19,301 bases of DNA, from contig CAZJFS010000079.1 in NCBI GenBank assembly GCA_964545075.1, positions 1-19,301 on the forward strand, in the 5' to 3' direction. The stretch comes from DAOPXV01 sp035352535 (lineage in GTDB: Bacteria > Muiribacteriota > UBA9980). The notes under the pieces were generated by a model. That model saw nothing but the letters and a program-made list of their open reading frames with translations. It was not told where the DNA came from and made no database searches. Numbering within the stretch: the first letter of the stretch is position 1; each line of letters opens with the position of its first letter. A program made the translations under genes and the position numbers. Shown piece after piece: positions 1 through 7,228 of the stretch.

Positions 1-1385
1 AACTTCGCTCCGAGGCCGAGCGCTTCCCATGTGGCGAGAAATTTCGCCTGATCCATCATGGTATTTCTAAGAAGCGCGTAGGAGCCGACGAGTTTATTTT
101 TGGCGCGCGAATATTCCTCTTCGGTTATAAGTTCCGTTCTGAAGCGGTCTATTTCGCGTTTAAAGCCTTTAACGGCCTGGTCGTATTTTTCCTTCTGCGT
201 GCCCATGAGCATTATCAAAGCCGAGTTTCCGCGTATCGTCTGATAGTATGCGGTTACCTGATAAGCGAGGGATTCCTTGTCGCGCAGTATCGAGAAAAGA
301 CGTGAACTCATGCCGGAGCCAAGCACCGTGGCCAGCATTTTAAGGGCGCCGTAATCCTTGCTTTCCACGCCTTCTGTGAGAAAGCCCATGTAGATGAAGC
401 ACTGCGCCTTATCCTTGATTTCGCGAGCTTCCCTGGGAGATGTTATCGCGGTATATCCGGCCGTGATTTTTTTAGCCGTTTCTTCGAATATGGGCGAGAG
501 CTTGTCGCTCTTTTTGAGATCGCCGAAGCGTTTCGAAAGAGTTTCCTTGACGAATTTCATGTCGGTATTTCCGACTACGACGAATGTCATGTTCTCGGGT
601 ACGAATATCGTTTTATACCAGGAGGCTATGTCGTCGCGCGTTATATTCGGAACGCTTTCAAGAGATCCCAGGTGGTGCAGAGCGTAAGGATGGCCGGCGA
701 ACATGGTCTTGTAGAAAAGTTTGGCGCAGGATGCGTCCATTTTGTCATTTTCCATTTTAAGTCCGGCCATTAAAAACTGTTTTTCCTTTTCGACTTCCTC
801 TTTCGGGAACGTCGGGCTCATAACGCATTCCGAGAAAATATCGAAGTTTTTTTCGAATGATTTAAGCGTCGAAAGAAGCGTGAAGGTGCCTTCGTTTTTG
901 GATATTTCGCTGCCGAGTGATGCGCCTGTCTGTTCGATTCCGTTCGCGATCTGTTCGGCGCTCATTTTGGAATTGCCTTTTTTTACGAGTTCGAATAAAA
1001 GGCTTGAAACTCCGTTTTTAGCTTCGGTTTCAAACGCCGATCCGGCTTTCGTTACCAGGCGGATGACTATTATATCGGAGGATGTGTTCTTTTTGAAGAC
1101 GATCTTTATTCCGTTCGGAAGGACTTCTTCTTCGATGACGTTGTTTTGCTTGATATCCGCTACAAGTTTAGTGATTTCGTCCGGCGAAGCTGTTTGCTGA
1201 GAGGCCGGGGCCGCAACGGCAGGCGCCGGGCGCTCGACGTTAGCTGCAACGGGAGCTGATTTTTTCGCGTGATACGTGCTGACCTTGCTGGCGGGCTTGT
1301 CGCGGGCGGCGTCTTCAGCGAAAGCCGGCGCGAATGAAAATAAAATAGCCGAGAGTATGAATATGAATAAGGTTTTATTTTTCAC
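1..1385 (-). CDS. M16-family peptidase homologue lacking the zinc site, exported (3' end beyond window)
   Basis: The open reading frame runs off the left edge; 461 complete codons are visible and perhaps a few dozen are missing. I translated it from a GTG at 1383-1385, which overlaps the last 11 bases of the upstream M16 gene (GGTGAAAAATAA read in two frames); no ATG lies nearby. The N-terminus is a signal peptide (hydrophobic residues 4-20, likely cleavage after AFA-23), followed by an Ala/Pro-rich linker and an M16 domain from about residue 84 (VLPNGIKIVFKKN). Where M16 enzymes carry HxxEH, this protein reads S128-L-L-F131-E132, so all three motif positions are replaced. Inactive M16 subunits commonly pair with an active one, as in mitochondrial processing peptidase alpha/beta. 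The overlap with the intact M16 gene supports a periplasmic heterodimer; that pairing is inference. Confidence 0.9.
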   Translation of the reverse strand, partial: MKNKTLFIFILSAILFSFAPAFAEDAARDKPASKVSTYHAKKSAPVAANVERPAPAVAAPASQQTASPDEITKLVADIKQNNVIEEEVLPNGIKIVFKKNTSSDIIVIRLVTKAGSAFETEAKNGVSSLLFELVKKGNSKMSAEQIANGIEQTGASLGSEISKNEGTFTLLSTLKSFEKNFDIFSECVMSPTFPKEEVEKEKQFLMAGLKMENDKMDASCAKLFYKTMFAGHPYALHHLGSLESVPNITRDDIASWYKTIFVPENMTFVVVGNTDMKFVKETLSKRFGDLKKSDKLSPIFEETAKKITAGYTAITSPREAREIKDKAQCFIYMGFLTEGVESKDYGALKMLATVLGSGMSSRLFSILRDKESLAYQVTAYYQTIRGNSALIMLMGTQKEKYDQAVKGFKREIDRFRTELITEEEYSRAKNKLVGSYALLRNTMMDQAKFLATWEALGLGAK

Positions 1386-2718
1386 CTTTTACACTTCCCT
1401 TCTTTTCAATCTTTTTAACGGGATTTATTACGACCATCGAATAGCCTTCGGGATACAGATACTTTTCCGCGGCCTTCTTAAGGTCTTCCTTAGTGACTTT
1501 TTTGATATCGTCGAGGTACGAGTTGAGTTTCGCGTCCGATGAGAGCGTTATCGTTTCGCCTATGTATTCGGCCATCCCTTCATAATTTTGATGCGCGAGG
1601 ATGTATGAAGTTTCGATTTGGTTCTTGGCTTTGTCGAGCTCTTCAGGCTTTATGGATCCGCCCTTTATCGCTTCGATATCCTTGAAAAAGAGTTCCTTGG
1701 CTTTTTCGGCGTTGTGCGAGTCGAGTACCATCATTGTGACGAAAGCGCCGGAGGAACGGAAATTCCAGCTGGTGTTCATGACCGATTCCACGACTTTGTT
1801 CTTTTCCTTTAAAAGCTGGTTCAGGCGTGATGATTCGCCGCCGCCGAGTATGGTCGAGAGTACGTCTAAAGCGGCTACATCGTCGGATTCTCTGGGTACG
1901 CCGCGGTAGGTTATCGAAAGATAGGTTTTTTCGACGTCCATCTTAATTTCCTGAAAACGAGGTTTTTCGATTTTCTCTTCAAACGAGCCGTCTATTTTTT
2001 CATTGGGGCCGAAATCGGAAGTGATGTTTTTGAAAGCGTCCGATACTTTGGTTAAAGCCGCTTCCGGCTTGATATCGCCTACTACCACTACGATCATGTT
2101 TTTGGGGTTGTATTTTTCTTTGTAGTAATCGTATATGACTTCGCGTGGAACGGTTTCGATAATATTCTGAAAACCTATGACGGGGTATGCGTATGGAAGG
2201 TTGTCGAAAAGATTTTTGTGGATCGCTTTATATAATACCCTGAAAGGCTGGTCCTGCCCCATTTTTATTTCTTCGATGACGACCTTGCGTTCCTTTTCGA
2301 CTTCCTCGGTGTCAAGCGCCGAGTTGAGTACGCCGTCGACTTCTATGTCGAGCATTTTATCGAAGTAGCATGACGCGCCGGTGGCCTGAAAGTACGTGTA
2401 ATCGTAGTAAGTTGCGGCGTTATTATAAGCGCCTATCGCGTCTAATTCCCTGTCGATTTCTCCCACCTTACGTTTTTTAGTGCCTTTGAAAAGAAGGTGT
2501 TCGAGAAAATGCGACATGCCGCGGGTTTTGTAGGATTCGTTAACCCCGCCCGTCTTTACCCATATCTGGAGCGCGACCAGCGGATTGTTGTGATCTTCCA
2601 GAACGTAAACTTTTACGCCATTCGGCAGACTGCCGGAAACCAGGCTTGATTTCGCCTCGGCCGCGCCTGAAAACAAGACGCAGAGGGCCAGAGCGAAAAC
2701 TAAAACTCTGAACTTCAT
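1375..2718 (-). CDS. M16 zinc metallopeptidase, exported
   Basis: This is a 447-residue zinc peptidase of the M16 (pitrilysin/processing peptidase) family, predicted to act in the periplasm. The signal peptide spans residues 1-22 (MKFRVLVFALALCVLFSGAA, cleavage near AEA). The inverted zinc motif is H70-F-L-E73-H74, and the third ligand is probably E150 in the ERKVVIEE stretch, 76 residues after H74, as in family members. The length fits a one-unit bacterial M16 protein that works as a dimer. The frame stays open to 2895, but the start at 2718 is preferred: it begins the signal peptide, has a GGGAGG ribosome site 5 bases upstream, and lies just downstream of a consensus promoter. The next gene, a metal-site-less M16 protein, overlaps its stop by 11 bases. 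Substrate unknown. Confidence 0.95.
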   Translation of the reverse strand: MKFRVLVFALALCVLFSGAAEAKSSLVSGSLPNGVKVYVLEDHNNPLVALQIWVKTGGVNESYKTRGMSHFLEHLLFKGTKKRKVGEIDRELDAIGAYNNAATYYDYTYFQATGASCYFDKMLDIEVDGVLNSALDTEEVEKERKVVIEEIKMGQDQPFRVLYKAIHKNLFDNLPYAYPVIGFQNIIETVPREVIYDYYKEKYNPKNMIVVVVGDIKPEAALTKVSDAFKNITSDFGPNEKIDGSFEEKIEKPRFQEIKMDVEKTYLSITYRGVPRESDDVAALDVLSTILGGGESSRLNQLLKEKNKVVESVMNTSWNFRSSGAFVTMMVLDSHNAEKAKELFFKDIEAIKGGSIKPEELDKAKNQIETSYILAHQNYEGMAEYIGETITLSSDAKLNSYLDDIKKVTKEDLKKAAEKYLYPEGYSMVVINPVKKIEKKGSVKGEK

Positions 2719-2723
2719 AAAGA

Positions 2724-2729
2724 CCTCCC
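2724..2729 (-). promoter_or_regulatory. Ribosome binding site of the M16 peptidase
   Basis: GGGAGG on the minus strand, 5 bases before the ATG at 2718. It decides the start of the M16 peptidase against upstream in-frame ATGs that would put non-signal sequence in front of the signal peptide. Confidence 0.8.
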
Positions 2730-2769
2730 TGTTATTTTTGGATGTTTTATATTGATAATGTTCCGCGAA

Positions 2770-2798
2770 ATTATACCTAATCATAGTTAATTTGTCAA
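2770..2798 (-). promoter_or_regulatory. Consensus sigma70-type promoter of the M16 gene pair
   Basis: On the minus strand, TTGACA (2793-2798) and TATAAT (2770-2775) are separated by exactly 17 bases. Both hexamers match the housekeeping consensus perfectly. The site lies in the 100-base gap between the NamZ-like gene and the M16 peptidase, giving a leader of roughly 45 bases that contains the strong ribosome site. It should let the protease pair be transcribed independently of the upstream LPS operon. Confidence 0.85.
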
Positions 2799-2818
2799 TG
2801 GAATATAAGCGGCCGGCA

Positions 2819-4009
2819 TCAAGAAAATCGTTTATAAATATTTGTTTTCGAGCAGGCCTGAGCGAATTTTTCATTTTCAATCTTCCAGGAATCAAAAAGC
2901 GCTAAAATGTCGGCGACGCTTCCATTTTCTATAACGTTTCTCAAAGCGGCCCCGCCGGCAAGGCGGTCGAAAAAATGAACGCCGCTCTTCGGACTCACTA
3001 TAAACTTGAAATCACTTTTGAAGTTGTCGTGAAAAATTTTTAAAAGCAGAATTCCGAAAAGCATCGATCTGAAATTGGATGCGGGCGCGGAAAGAAAAAC
3101 TCCCGAACATTTTGTGTTTTCAAATTTAGACGACTTTGGGATGAATTCACGGGGCGCGACCGAGATGCCGGAAAATTCCTTAATGGATAATATTTCCCGC
3201 ATTTTTTCGGCGACAATCTTTCCGTCGGCGAAAGGCGAGCCTATGGTTTGAAACGGCGCGGCGGTTCCGCGTCCTTCGGAAAGGTTGGTGCCTTCGAAAA
3301 AACAGGTCCCCGGATAAAACAAGGCGGTTTCAGGAGAAACCATGGCTGGAGAAGGGTTGCGCCATAAAAGAGCGGTCTGTTGGTAATACATTTCCGGACG
3401 GTAATTCAGGACAGGTATGACGCTCAGGCGGGCCTTCCCATACACGTGAGCGGAAAGGTATCTGGCGAGCTCGCCTATAGTCATGGCGTATCTTTCAGGA
3501 ATAAGGTAAGGGCATAGTTCGGAAACGTATTCCGGCTCCGGAACGCATCCTTCGATAATGGCGCAGGAAACCGGGTTGGGCCTGTCGAGTACGACGAGCG
3601 GCAGCTGACATCTGGCCGAGGCTGCAAGGGCGATGCCGAGAGCGTGAATATAAGTGTAAAAACGGACGCCGACGTCCTGAATGTCGAATATCAGAAGATC
3701 GAGGCCGGAAGCGCCAGCGTTATCCGCTATAGCATTGCGGTCATGGCCTTCGGTAAAAAGGCTGAAAATAGGAAGCTCAAGTTCGGGGTGCTTTCCGTCC
3801 TTTATATATTCCCCGTCCCGCACGTTGGCGAAGTATCCGTGTTCGGGCGAAAACACGCATTTTACGTTGATTCCGGCTTCGAGCATGGCGGAAAGATTTA
3901 CCGTGCCGCTGCCGGTGACGGCGCTGGAGTTTGATATAAGGCCGACGTTCATGCCGTTTCTATACGGCGCCGCGTCGGATAAAAGCGAGTCTATTCCGAA
4001 TTTTATCAT
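2819..4009 (-). CDS. namZ: NamZ/YbbC-like (DUF1343) exo-beta-N-acetylmuramidase family protein
   Basis: This 396-residue protein has the full DUF1343 signature: GLISNSSAV near 23-31, PEHGYF (55-60), FDIQDVGVRFYTY (108-120), LDRPNP (141-146) and FEGTNLSEGRGT in the second half. Characterised members (B. subtilis NamZ, glycosidase family GH171) remove N-acetylmuramic acid from the non-reducing ends of peptidoglycan fragments, so a role in wall turnover or recycling is likely. I see no signal peptide: the N-terminus begins directly with the domain (MIKFGIDSLL), which suggests a cytoplasmic protein here. Its ATG lies 2 bases after the stop of the upstream gene with no clear ribosome site, consistent with translational coupling. 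It ends before the promoter of the M16 pair. The family call is firm; the exact substrate is inferred. Confidence 0.88.
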   Translation of the reverse strand: MIKFGIDSLLSDAAPYRNGMNVGLISNSSAVTGSGTVNLSAMLEAGINVKCVFSPEHGYFANVRDGEYIKDGKHPELELPIFSLFTEGHDRNAIADNAGASGLDLLIFDIQDVGVRFYTYIHALGIALAASARCQLPLVVLDRPNPVSCAIIEGCVPEPEYVSELCPYLIPERYAMTIGELARYLSAHVYGKARLSVIPVLNYRPEMYYQQTALLWRNPSPAMVSPETALFYPGTCFFEGTNLSEGRGTAAPFQTIGSPFADGKIVAEKMREILSIKEFSGISVAPREFIPKSSKFENTKCSGVFLSAPASNFRSMLFGILLLKIFHDNFKSDFKFIVSPKSGVHFFDRLAGGAALRNVIENGSVADILALFDSWKIENEKFAQACSKTNIYKRFS

Positions 4010-4011
4010 AA

Positions 4012-5274
4012 CTAATTGCTGTCGGGCGTTATATCTTCTTCAATTTCGCCGGTCGGTTCGGGTTTGGCGGTTTTGTTTTTCTTTTCCAGCTGCTGCTTGA
4101 GTTCCTTGATCCTGTCCGCGCTGCTTTTCTGCTTTTCGGCCGGCTGAGATTCAATGACCGCCTTTTTTTCGACGGTGGTTTTTATCCCGGCGTCTTTTTC
4201 AGCCGGTTTTTCGGTTTTATTCGTCGTCAGAACTGCTTCCGCGGTTTGGGCTTGAGTATTCGCCGTTTTTATCTCTGAAGTGGAAGCCGGTGTTTTAGCG
4301 TCCTCTTTTATGACCGTTTCCCTTGCTATTGCGGTTGACGATGAAGCTGGCGCTTTAACGTCTTCTCTGATGACTTCCGTCTTAACCGTTTCAGTTTTGG
4401 CGGGTTCTTTTTTTTCGGGTTGAGCGGAAGCTTTGCCGGCCTCAGGCGCGGGTTTATTTGCCGGCGCTGGGGTTGAAACTTCCGCAGTGCCCGGGGTATC
4501 GTAAACAACCGGAACCGGCGCGATATCAGTCGTGCCGTAAAGTTTGAATTTCAGCCTTTCGCCAAGTTCCTTAACGGTGGCGAATTCATAGTCGCCTATC
4601 TGGTTAGCGGCTAATATTAATACAAAAGGAAATTTTTCGAGCAGGATATACTCGTCGGATGTTTCTTTTTTGAGATATTGCTTTATCGCGCTCATATCTT
4701 TTTTGAAAATTTCAGGGTTCATATCTTTTTTATATTCGATGGAAATGAGTATATAAAGGGTATCGTCCTGGCCTTCGCGATTGGCGTAGAACGTGGTGTG
4801 CACCACGCGCCAGTTATTATACTGGATCCTGTTTTTAAACGCTTCCTTGGCGATTTTCGCAAAATCGTTTTGCGAGGTGGCGATATGGGGATTGGTTTTC
4901 ATTTTTGCGATGGAAGCCATGCTTATGGATTCCGGAAGCTCTTCGGATTTTAACGTCAGTTTCTCGATTGAGACCTCCACGCTTGATTGAGCGTTAAGAG
5001 GCGCCTGATACGTCAGCGCTCCGCTTTTCGGGGCGGCATCTTCGGCTGTTGGAGTTGCTTTTAAAGCGGCCGGGGCCGTAACGGCCACGACTTCGCCGGT
5101 CGAGGCTTGCGGCGTGGCGACGCCTGGAGCGGGCGGAGCCGATAACGCCGGTTTCTTTTCGCCCGGCGCCGGTTGCGGCGCGGCTCCGGCTTCATTTAAG
5201 GAAAGCGGAATAAAAAGAACCGTAAGGGAAGCTAACAGGGCATTTCTGAAAAATACTTTTGAAAATGTACTCAT
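4012..5274 (-). CDS. Exported Ala/Pro/Lys-rich protein of unknown function
   Basis: I do not recognise this 420-residue protein. It starts with a signal peptide or membrane anchor (residues 8-32, hydrophobic stretch ALLASLTVLFIPLSL), followed by a low-complexity Ala/Pro/Thr region to about 90. A compact mixed alpha/beta region follows at roughly 115-248, with IQYNNWRVVHTTFY and DTLYILISIEYKK suggesting strands. A second disordered Pro/Ala/Lys/Glu-rich region (255-380) contains two copies of a 15-residue unit with a 20-residue period, and a short charged helix (SADRIKELKQQLEKK, 385-399) may form a coiled coil. The layout suits a periplasm-spanning or wall-associated protein. The start is supported by GAGGTG 7 bases upstream. 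It sits 4 bases after kdsB and 2 bases before the NamZ-like gene, so an envelope role is likely but unproven. Confidence 0.8.
   Translation of the reverse strand: MSTFSKVFFRNALLASLTVLFIPLSLNEAGAAPQPAPGEKKPALSAPPAPGVATPQASTGEVVAVTAPAALKATPTAEDAAPKSGALTYQAPLNAQSSVEVSIEKLTLKSEELPESISMASIAKMKTNPHIATSQNDFAKIAKEAFKNRIQYNNWRVVHTTFYANREGQDDTLYILISIEYKKDMNPEIFKKDMSAIKQYLKKETSDEYILLEKFPFVLILAANQIGDYEFATVKELGERLKFKLYGTTDIAPVPVVYDTPGTAEVSTPAPANKPAPEAGKASAQPEKKEPAKTETVKTEVIREDVKAPASSSTAIARETVIKEDAKTPASTSEIKTANTQAQTAEAVLTTNKTEKPAEKDAGIKTTVEKKAVIESQPAEKQKSSADRIKELKQQLEKKNKTAKPEPTGEIEEDITPDSN
4276..4380 (-). repeat. Two-unit tandem coding repeat
   Basis: Within the exported Ala/Pro/Lys-rich protein, residues 299-313 (TEVIREDVKAPASSS) and 319-333 (ETVIKEDAKTPASTS) are clearly related, with a 60-base period. 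Units lie at 4336-4380 and 4276-4320 and are separated by five less conserved residues. No third unit is visible. This looks like a local duplication in a disordered linker. Confidence 0.65.
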
Positions 5275-5278
5275 CCTT

Positions 5279-6034
5279 TTACACCTCGCGTTTATCTTTT
5301 AATATTTTTAAAACTTCTTCGAGATCTCCGGGCGTGTCGACGCCTTTGTTCACGTATTGCGTTTTTATGCAGTATATCTTATAACCGTTCTCTAAAAATC
5401 TCAATTGTTCGAGAGATTCGGCTTCTTCGCATAACGATTTTGAAAGGTTCGCGAAGTCCAGTAAAGCGTTTCGCGTATAAGCGTATATTCCTATGTGTTT
5501 ATATACGTTTTCGAATTGGGGCTTCTTTGAGCGGAAGAATGGGATGGGTGATCGCGAAAAATACATGGCGAAATTCTTTTTATCGAGTACCGCCTTTACG
5601 CAGTCCGGGTTTTTAAATTCGCTTTCATCTTTTATAGCGGTGACGGCGGTAGTGACGGAAATGTCCGGATCGTTCAGAAATGGTTTCGTGACTGAGTCGA
5701 TGAGCGCGGGTTCGATCAAAGGCTCGTCACCCTGTATATTCACGTATATTTTTCCGTCCGTTTTTGCCGCGACCTCGCATAAACGGTCGGAGCCGCTGCG
5801 GCAATACTTTGACGTCATTTCACAATCGAAACCGGCTTTTTTAACCACGTCGAAAATACGGTCAGAATCCGTAGCCACTATCACCTTTGAAAGATTCGCG
5901 GCTTTTAAAGCGGCATCCGCAACCCAGAGTATCATTTCACGGCCTGCTATCTTTACGAGAGGCTTTTCGGGAAATCTTGTCGATTCAAGCCTGGCCGGAA
6001 TGACGCCTATTATTTTGATATCCTGTTTTGACAT
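5279..6034 (-). CDS. kdsB: 3-deoxy-manno-octulosonate cytidylyltransferase (CMP-Kdo synthetase)
   Basis: KdsB activates Kdo with CTP in the cytoplasm, giving CMP-Kdo, the donor for the first inner-core sugar of LPS. The 251-residue length is normal. Family motifs are present in order: the nucleotide-binding loop VIPARLESTRFPEKPL (11-26), SGSDRLCE (80-87), the metal-binding NIQGDEPLIEP (99-109), YKHIGIYAYTR, and AESLEQLRFLENG with NKGVDTPGDLE near the C-terminus. The third-from-last loop residue differs slightly from the usual FPGKPL (Glu for Gly). The start has AGGT 8 bases upstream, overlapping the stop of rfaE2. The gene is embedded in the LPS operon, with 6 bases to rfaE2 and 4 bases to the next gene. 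Confidence 0.97.
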   Translation of the reverse strand: MSKQDIKIIGVIPARLESTRFPEKPLVKIAGREMILWVADAALKAANLSKVIVATDSDRIFDVVKKAGFDCEMTSKYCRSGSDRLCEVAAKTDGKIYVNIQGDEPLIEPALIDSVTKPFLNDPDISVTTAVTAIKDESEFKNPDCVKAVLDKKNFAMYFSRSPIPFFRSKKPQFENVYKHIGIYAYTRNALLDFANLSKSLCEEAESLEQLRFLENGYKIYCIKTQYVNKGVDTPGDLEEVLKILKDKREV

Positions 6035-6040
6035 TTTAAA

Positions 6041-6550
6041 TTACCTGCCATTTGTTTGAAGTATTTTTTTTATTATATCCGTCGATGAAACGCCTTCGAT
6101 CATTTCGGCGCGTATGAGCTTTCCGCCGTAGGATTGGACGAATGCCGCTCCGACTATTTCGTTTTCGGCGTATTGCGCCCCTTTTACGAGCACGTCAGGC
6201 CTTATGAAGCCTATTATATCTTCGGGCGTCGTCTCGTCGAAAAAAACTACGGCGTCGACGCATTCAAGCCCGAGAAGCATTTCGGCGCGTTCATCCTGGG
6301 GGACAACCGGCCGGCCGGCGCCTTTATTGCGGCGTACCGATGCGTCCGTGTTCAGGCCGATTATCAGAAGATCTCCGCTTGCGCGCGATGCGCTTAAATA
6401 ACGGAGATGTCCTACGTGCAATACGTCGAAGCAGCCGTTGGTAAAAACTATTTTCTTTTGATTTTTTTTCGCGCCGTTTATAAAGGCGGTCAGCCTTTTT
6501 TTCGACGATTCGTCGCTAAAGTTGAAAACGGCCTTATTTTTGAAAGTCAC
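6041..6550 (-). CDS. rfaE2: D-glycero-beta-D-manno-heptose 1-phosphate adenylyltransferase (stand-alone HldE C-terminal domain)
   Basis: This enzyme transfers AMP from ATP to heptose 1-phosphate, giving ADP-D-glycero-beta-D-manno-heptose for the LPS core. The 169 residues correspond to the nucleotidyltransferase half of E. coli HldE; the sugar-kinase half is absent. Motifs: TNGCFDVLHVGH (37-48, the HxGH catalytic motif at 45-48), GRPVVPQDERAEML, VFFDETTPEDII, PDVLVKGAQY, and the terminal EGVSSTDIIKKI, all close to the RfaE2 consensus. The start is a GTG at 6548-6550 with GGAGGG about 5 bases upstream, lying inside the end of gmhA (17-base overlap). A second, more divergent member of the same family lies at 9873-10346. 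Confidence 0.93.
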   Translation of the reverse strand: MTFKNKAVFNFSDESSKKRLTAFINGAKKNQKKIVFTNGCFDVLHVGHLRYLSASRASGDLLIIGLNTDASVRRNKGAGRPVVPQDERAEMLLGLECVDAVVFFDETTPEDIIGFIRPDVLVKGAQYAENEIVGAAFVQSYGGKLIRAEMIEGVSSTDIIKKILQTNGR

Positions 6551-7202
6551 TTTGCCCTCCAGCTATGGCCTCTTCAGCTAATTTACAGAATATGTGGCCG
6601 CAGAGTATATGCATTTCCTGAATCTGTGAAGTTACGGCAGATGGAGCCGGCAATAGTATGTCGCATAATTTTTTAGACAGCATGGCCCCGCCGTTTATGC
6701 CCGTCATGCCTATCGTTTTCATTCCAATGTCCCGTGCGGCCGATAGCGCCTTTATGACGTTGGGAGAGTTTCCGGAAGTCGATATGCCGATGAGCAGATC
6801 GCCACTTGCGCCTAACGCTTCAACCTGCCTCGAAAAAATATTCTCAAAGCCGTAATCATTGCCTATGGCGGTTATTATAACCGCGTTGGTGTTCAAGGCG
6901 ATGCAGGGAAGGGCGCGCCGTTCCATTCTGAAGCGGCCGACAAGTTCGCCGGCGATATGCATTGCGTCGGAAGCGGATCCGCCGTTTCCGCAAATAAGTA
7001 TCTTTTTTCCGGAGAGGAGGCATTCGACGATCGCTTCGGTGATGTCCGAAATTATATTGAGACATCTTTTTTCAAGCTTGATGAGGTTTCCACGCGTGCC
7101 TTCGATATATTCGGATATAAGGCTTAACCGGGTTTCATGCGCCGCTGGATCCGCATTCGCCATCTTTTTTTGATCTTCGTTATTTTTAATGTTTTCTTCC
7201 AT
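6534..7202 (-). CDS. gmhA: Phosphoheptose isomerase (sedoheptulose 7-phosphate isomerase)
   Basis: GmhA converts sedoheptulose 7-phosphate to D-glycero-D-manno-heptose 7-phosphate, the first step of ADP-heptose synthesis. The protein is a SIS-domain isomerase. Using the start at 7202 (222 residues), motifs are ILICGNGGSASDAMHIAGE (68-86), ALNTNAVIITAIGNDYGFE, GDLLIGISTSGNSPNVI (134-150) and IQEMHILCGH (194-203). H82/E86 and Q195/H203 match the spacing of the E. coli catalytic and metal residues (H61/E65, Q172/H180). The start is uncertain: an AAGGAG site lies only 1 base before the ATG at 7214 and 13 bases before the ATG at 7202, so I prefer 7202; the difference is four residues. An N-terminal extension of about 20 residues precedes the conserved domain. 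It overlaps rfaE2, the enzyme two steps later in the pathway. Confidence 0.95.
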   Translation of the reverse strand: MEENIKNNEDQKKMANADPAAHETRLSLISEYIEGTRGNLIKLEKRCLNIISDITEAIVECLLSGKKILICGNGGSASDAMHIAGELVGRFRMERRALPCIALNTNAVIITAIGNDYGFENIFSRQVEALGASGDLLIGISTSGNSPNVIKALSAARDIGMKTIGMTGINGGAMLSKKLCDILLPAPSAVTSQIQEMHILCGHIFCKLAEEAIAGGQSDFQK

Positions 7203-7215
7203 TAGGGATCGCATT

Positions 7216-7221
7216 CTCCTT
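7216..7221 (-). promoter_or_regulatory. Ribosome binding site of gmhA (start-deciding)
   Basis: AAGGAG on the minus strand. It is 1 base from the ATG at 7214, too close for normal use, and 13 bases from the ATG at 7202, which is long but usable. This is why I place the gmhA start at 7202. Confidence 0.5.
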
Positions 7222-7228
7222 GAAAAAA

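Noticed and set aside
721..1200. Plus-strand open frame of 159 codons
   Set aside because: It is antisense to the well-supported M16-family gene. Its composition shows no domain and no ribosome site, so it is a shadow frame.
2719..2895. In-frame N-terminal extension of the M16 peptidase up to 2895
   Set aside because: It overlaps the NamZ-like gene, crosses the consensus promoter, and puts about 59 non-conserved residues before an obvious signal peptide. The strong ribosome site supports 2718.
5493..6059. Plus-strand open frame of 188 codons
   Set aside because: It is antisense to kdsB, which is certain; no recognisable protein features.
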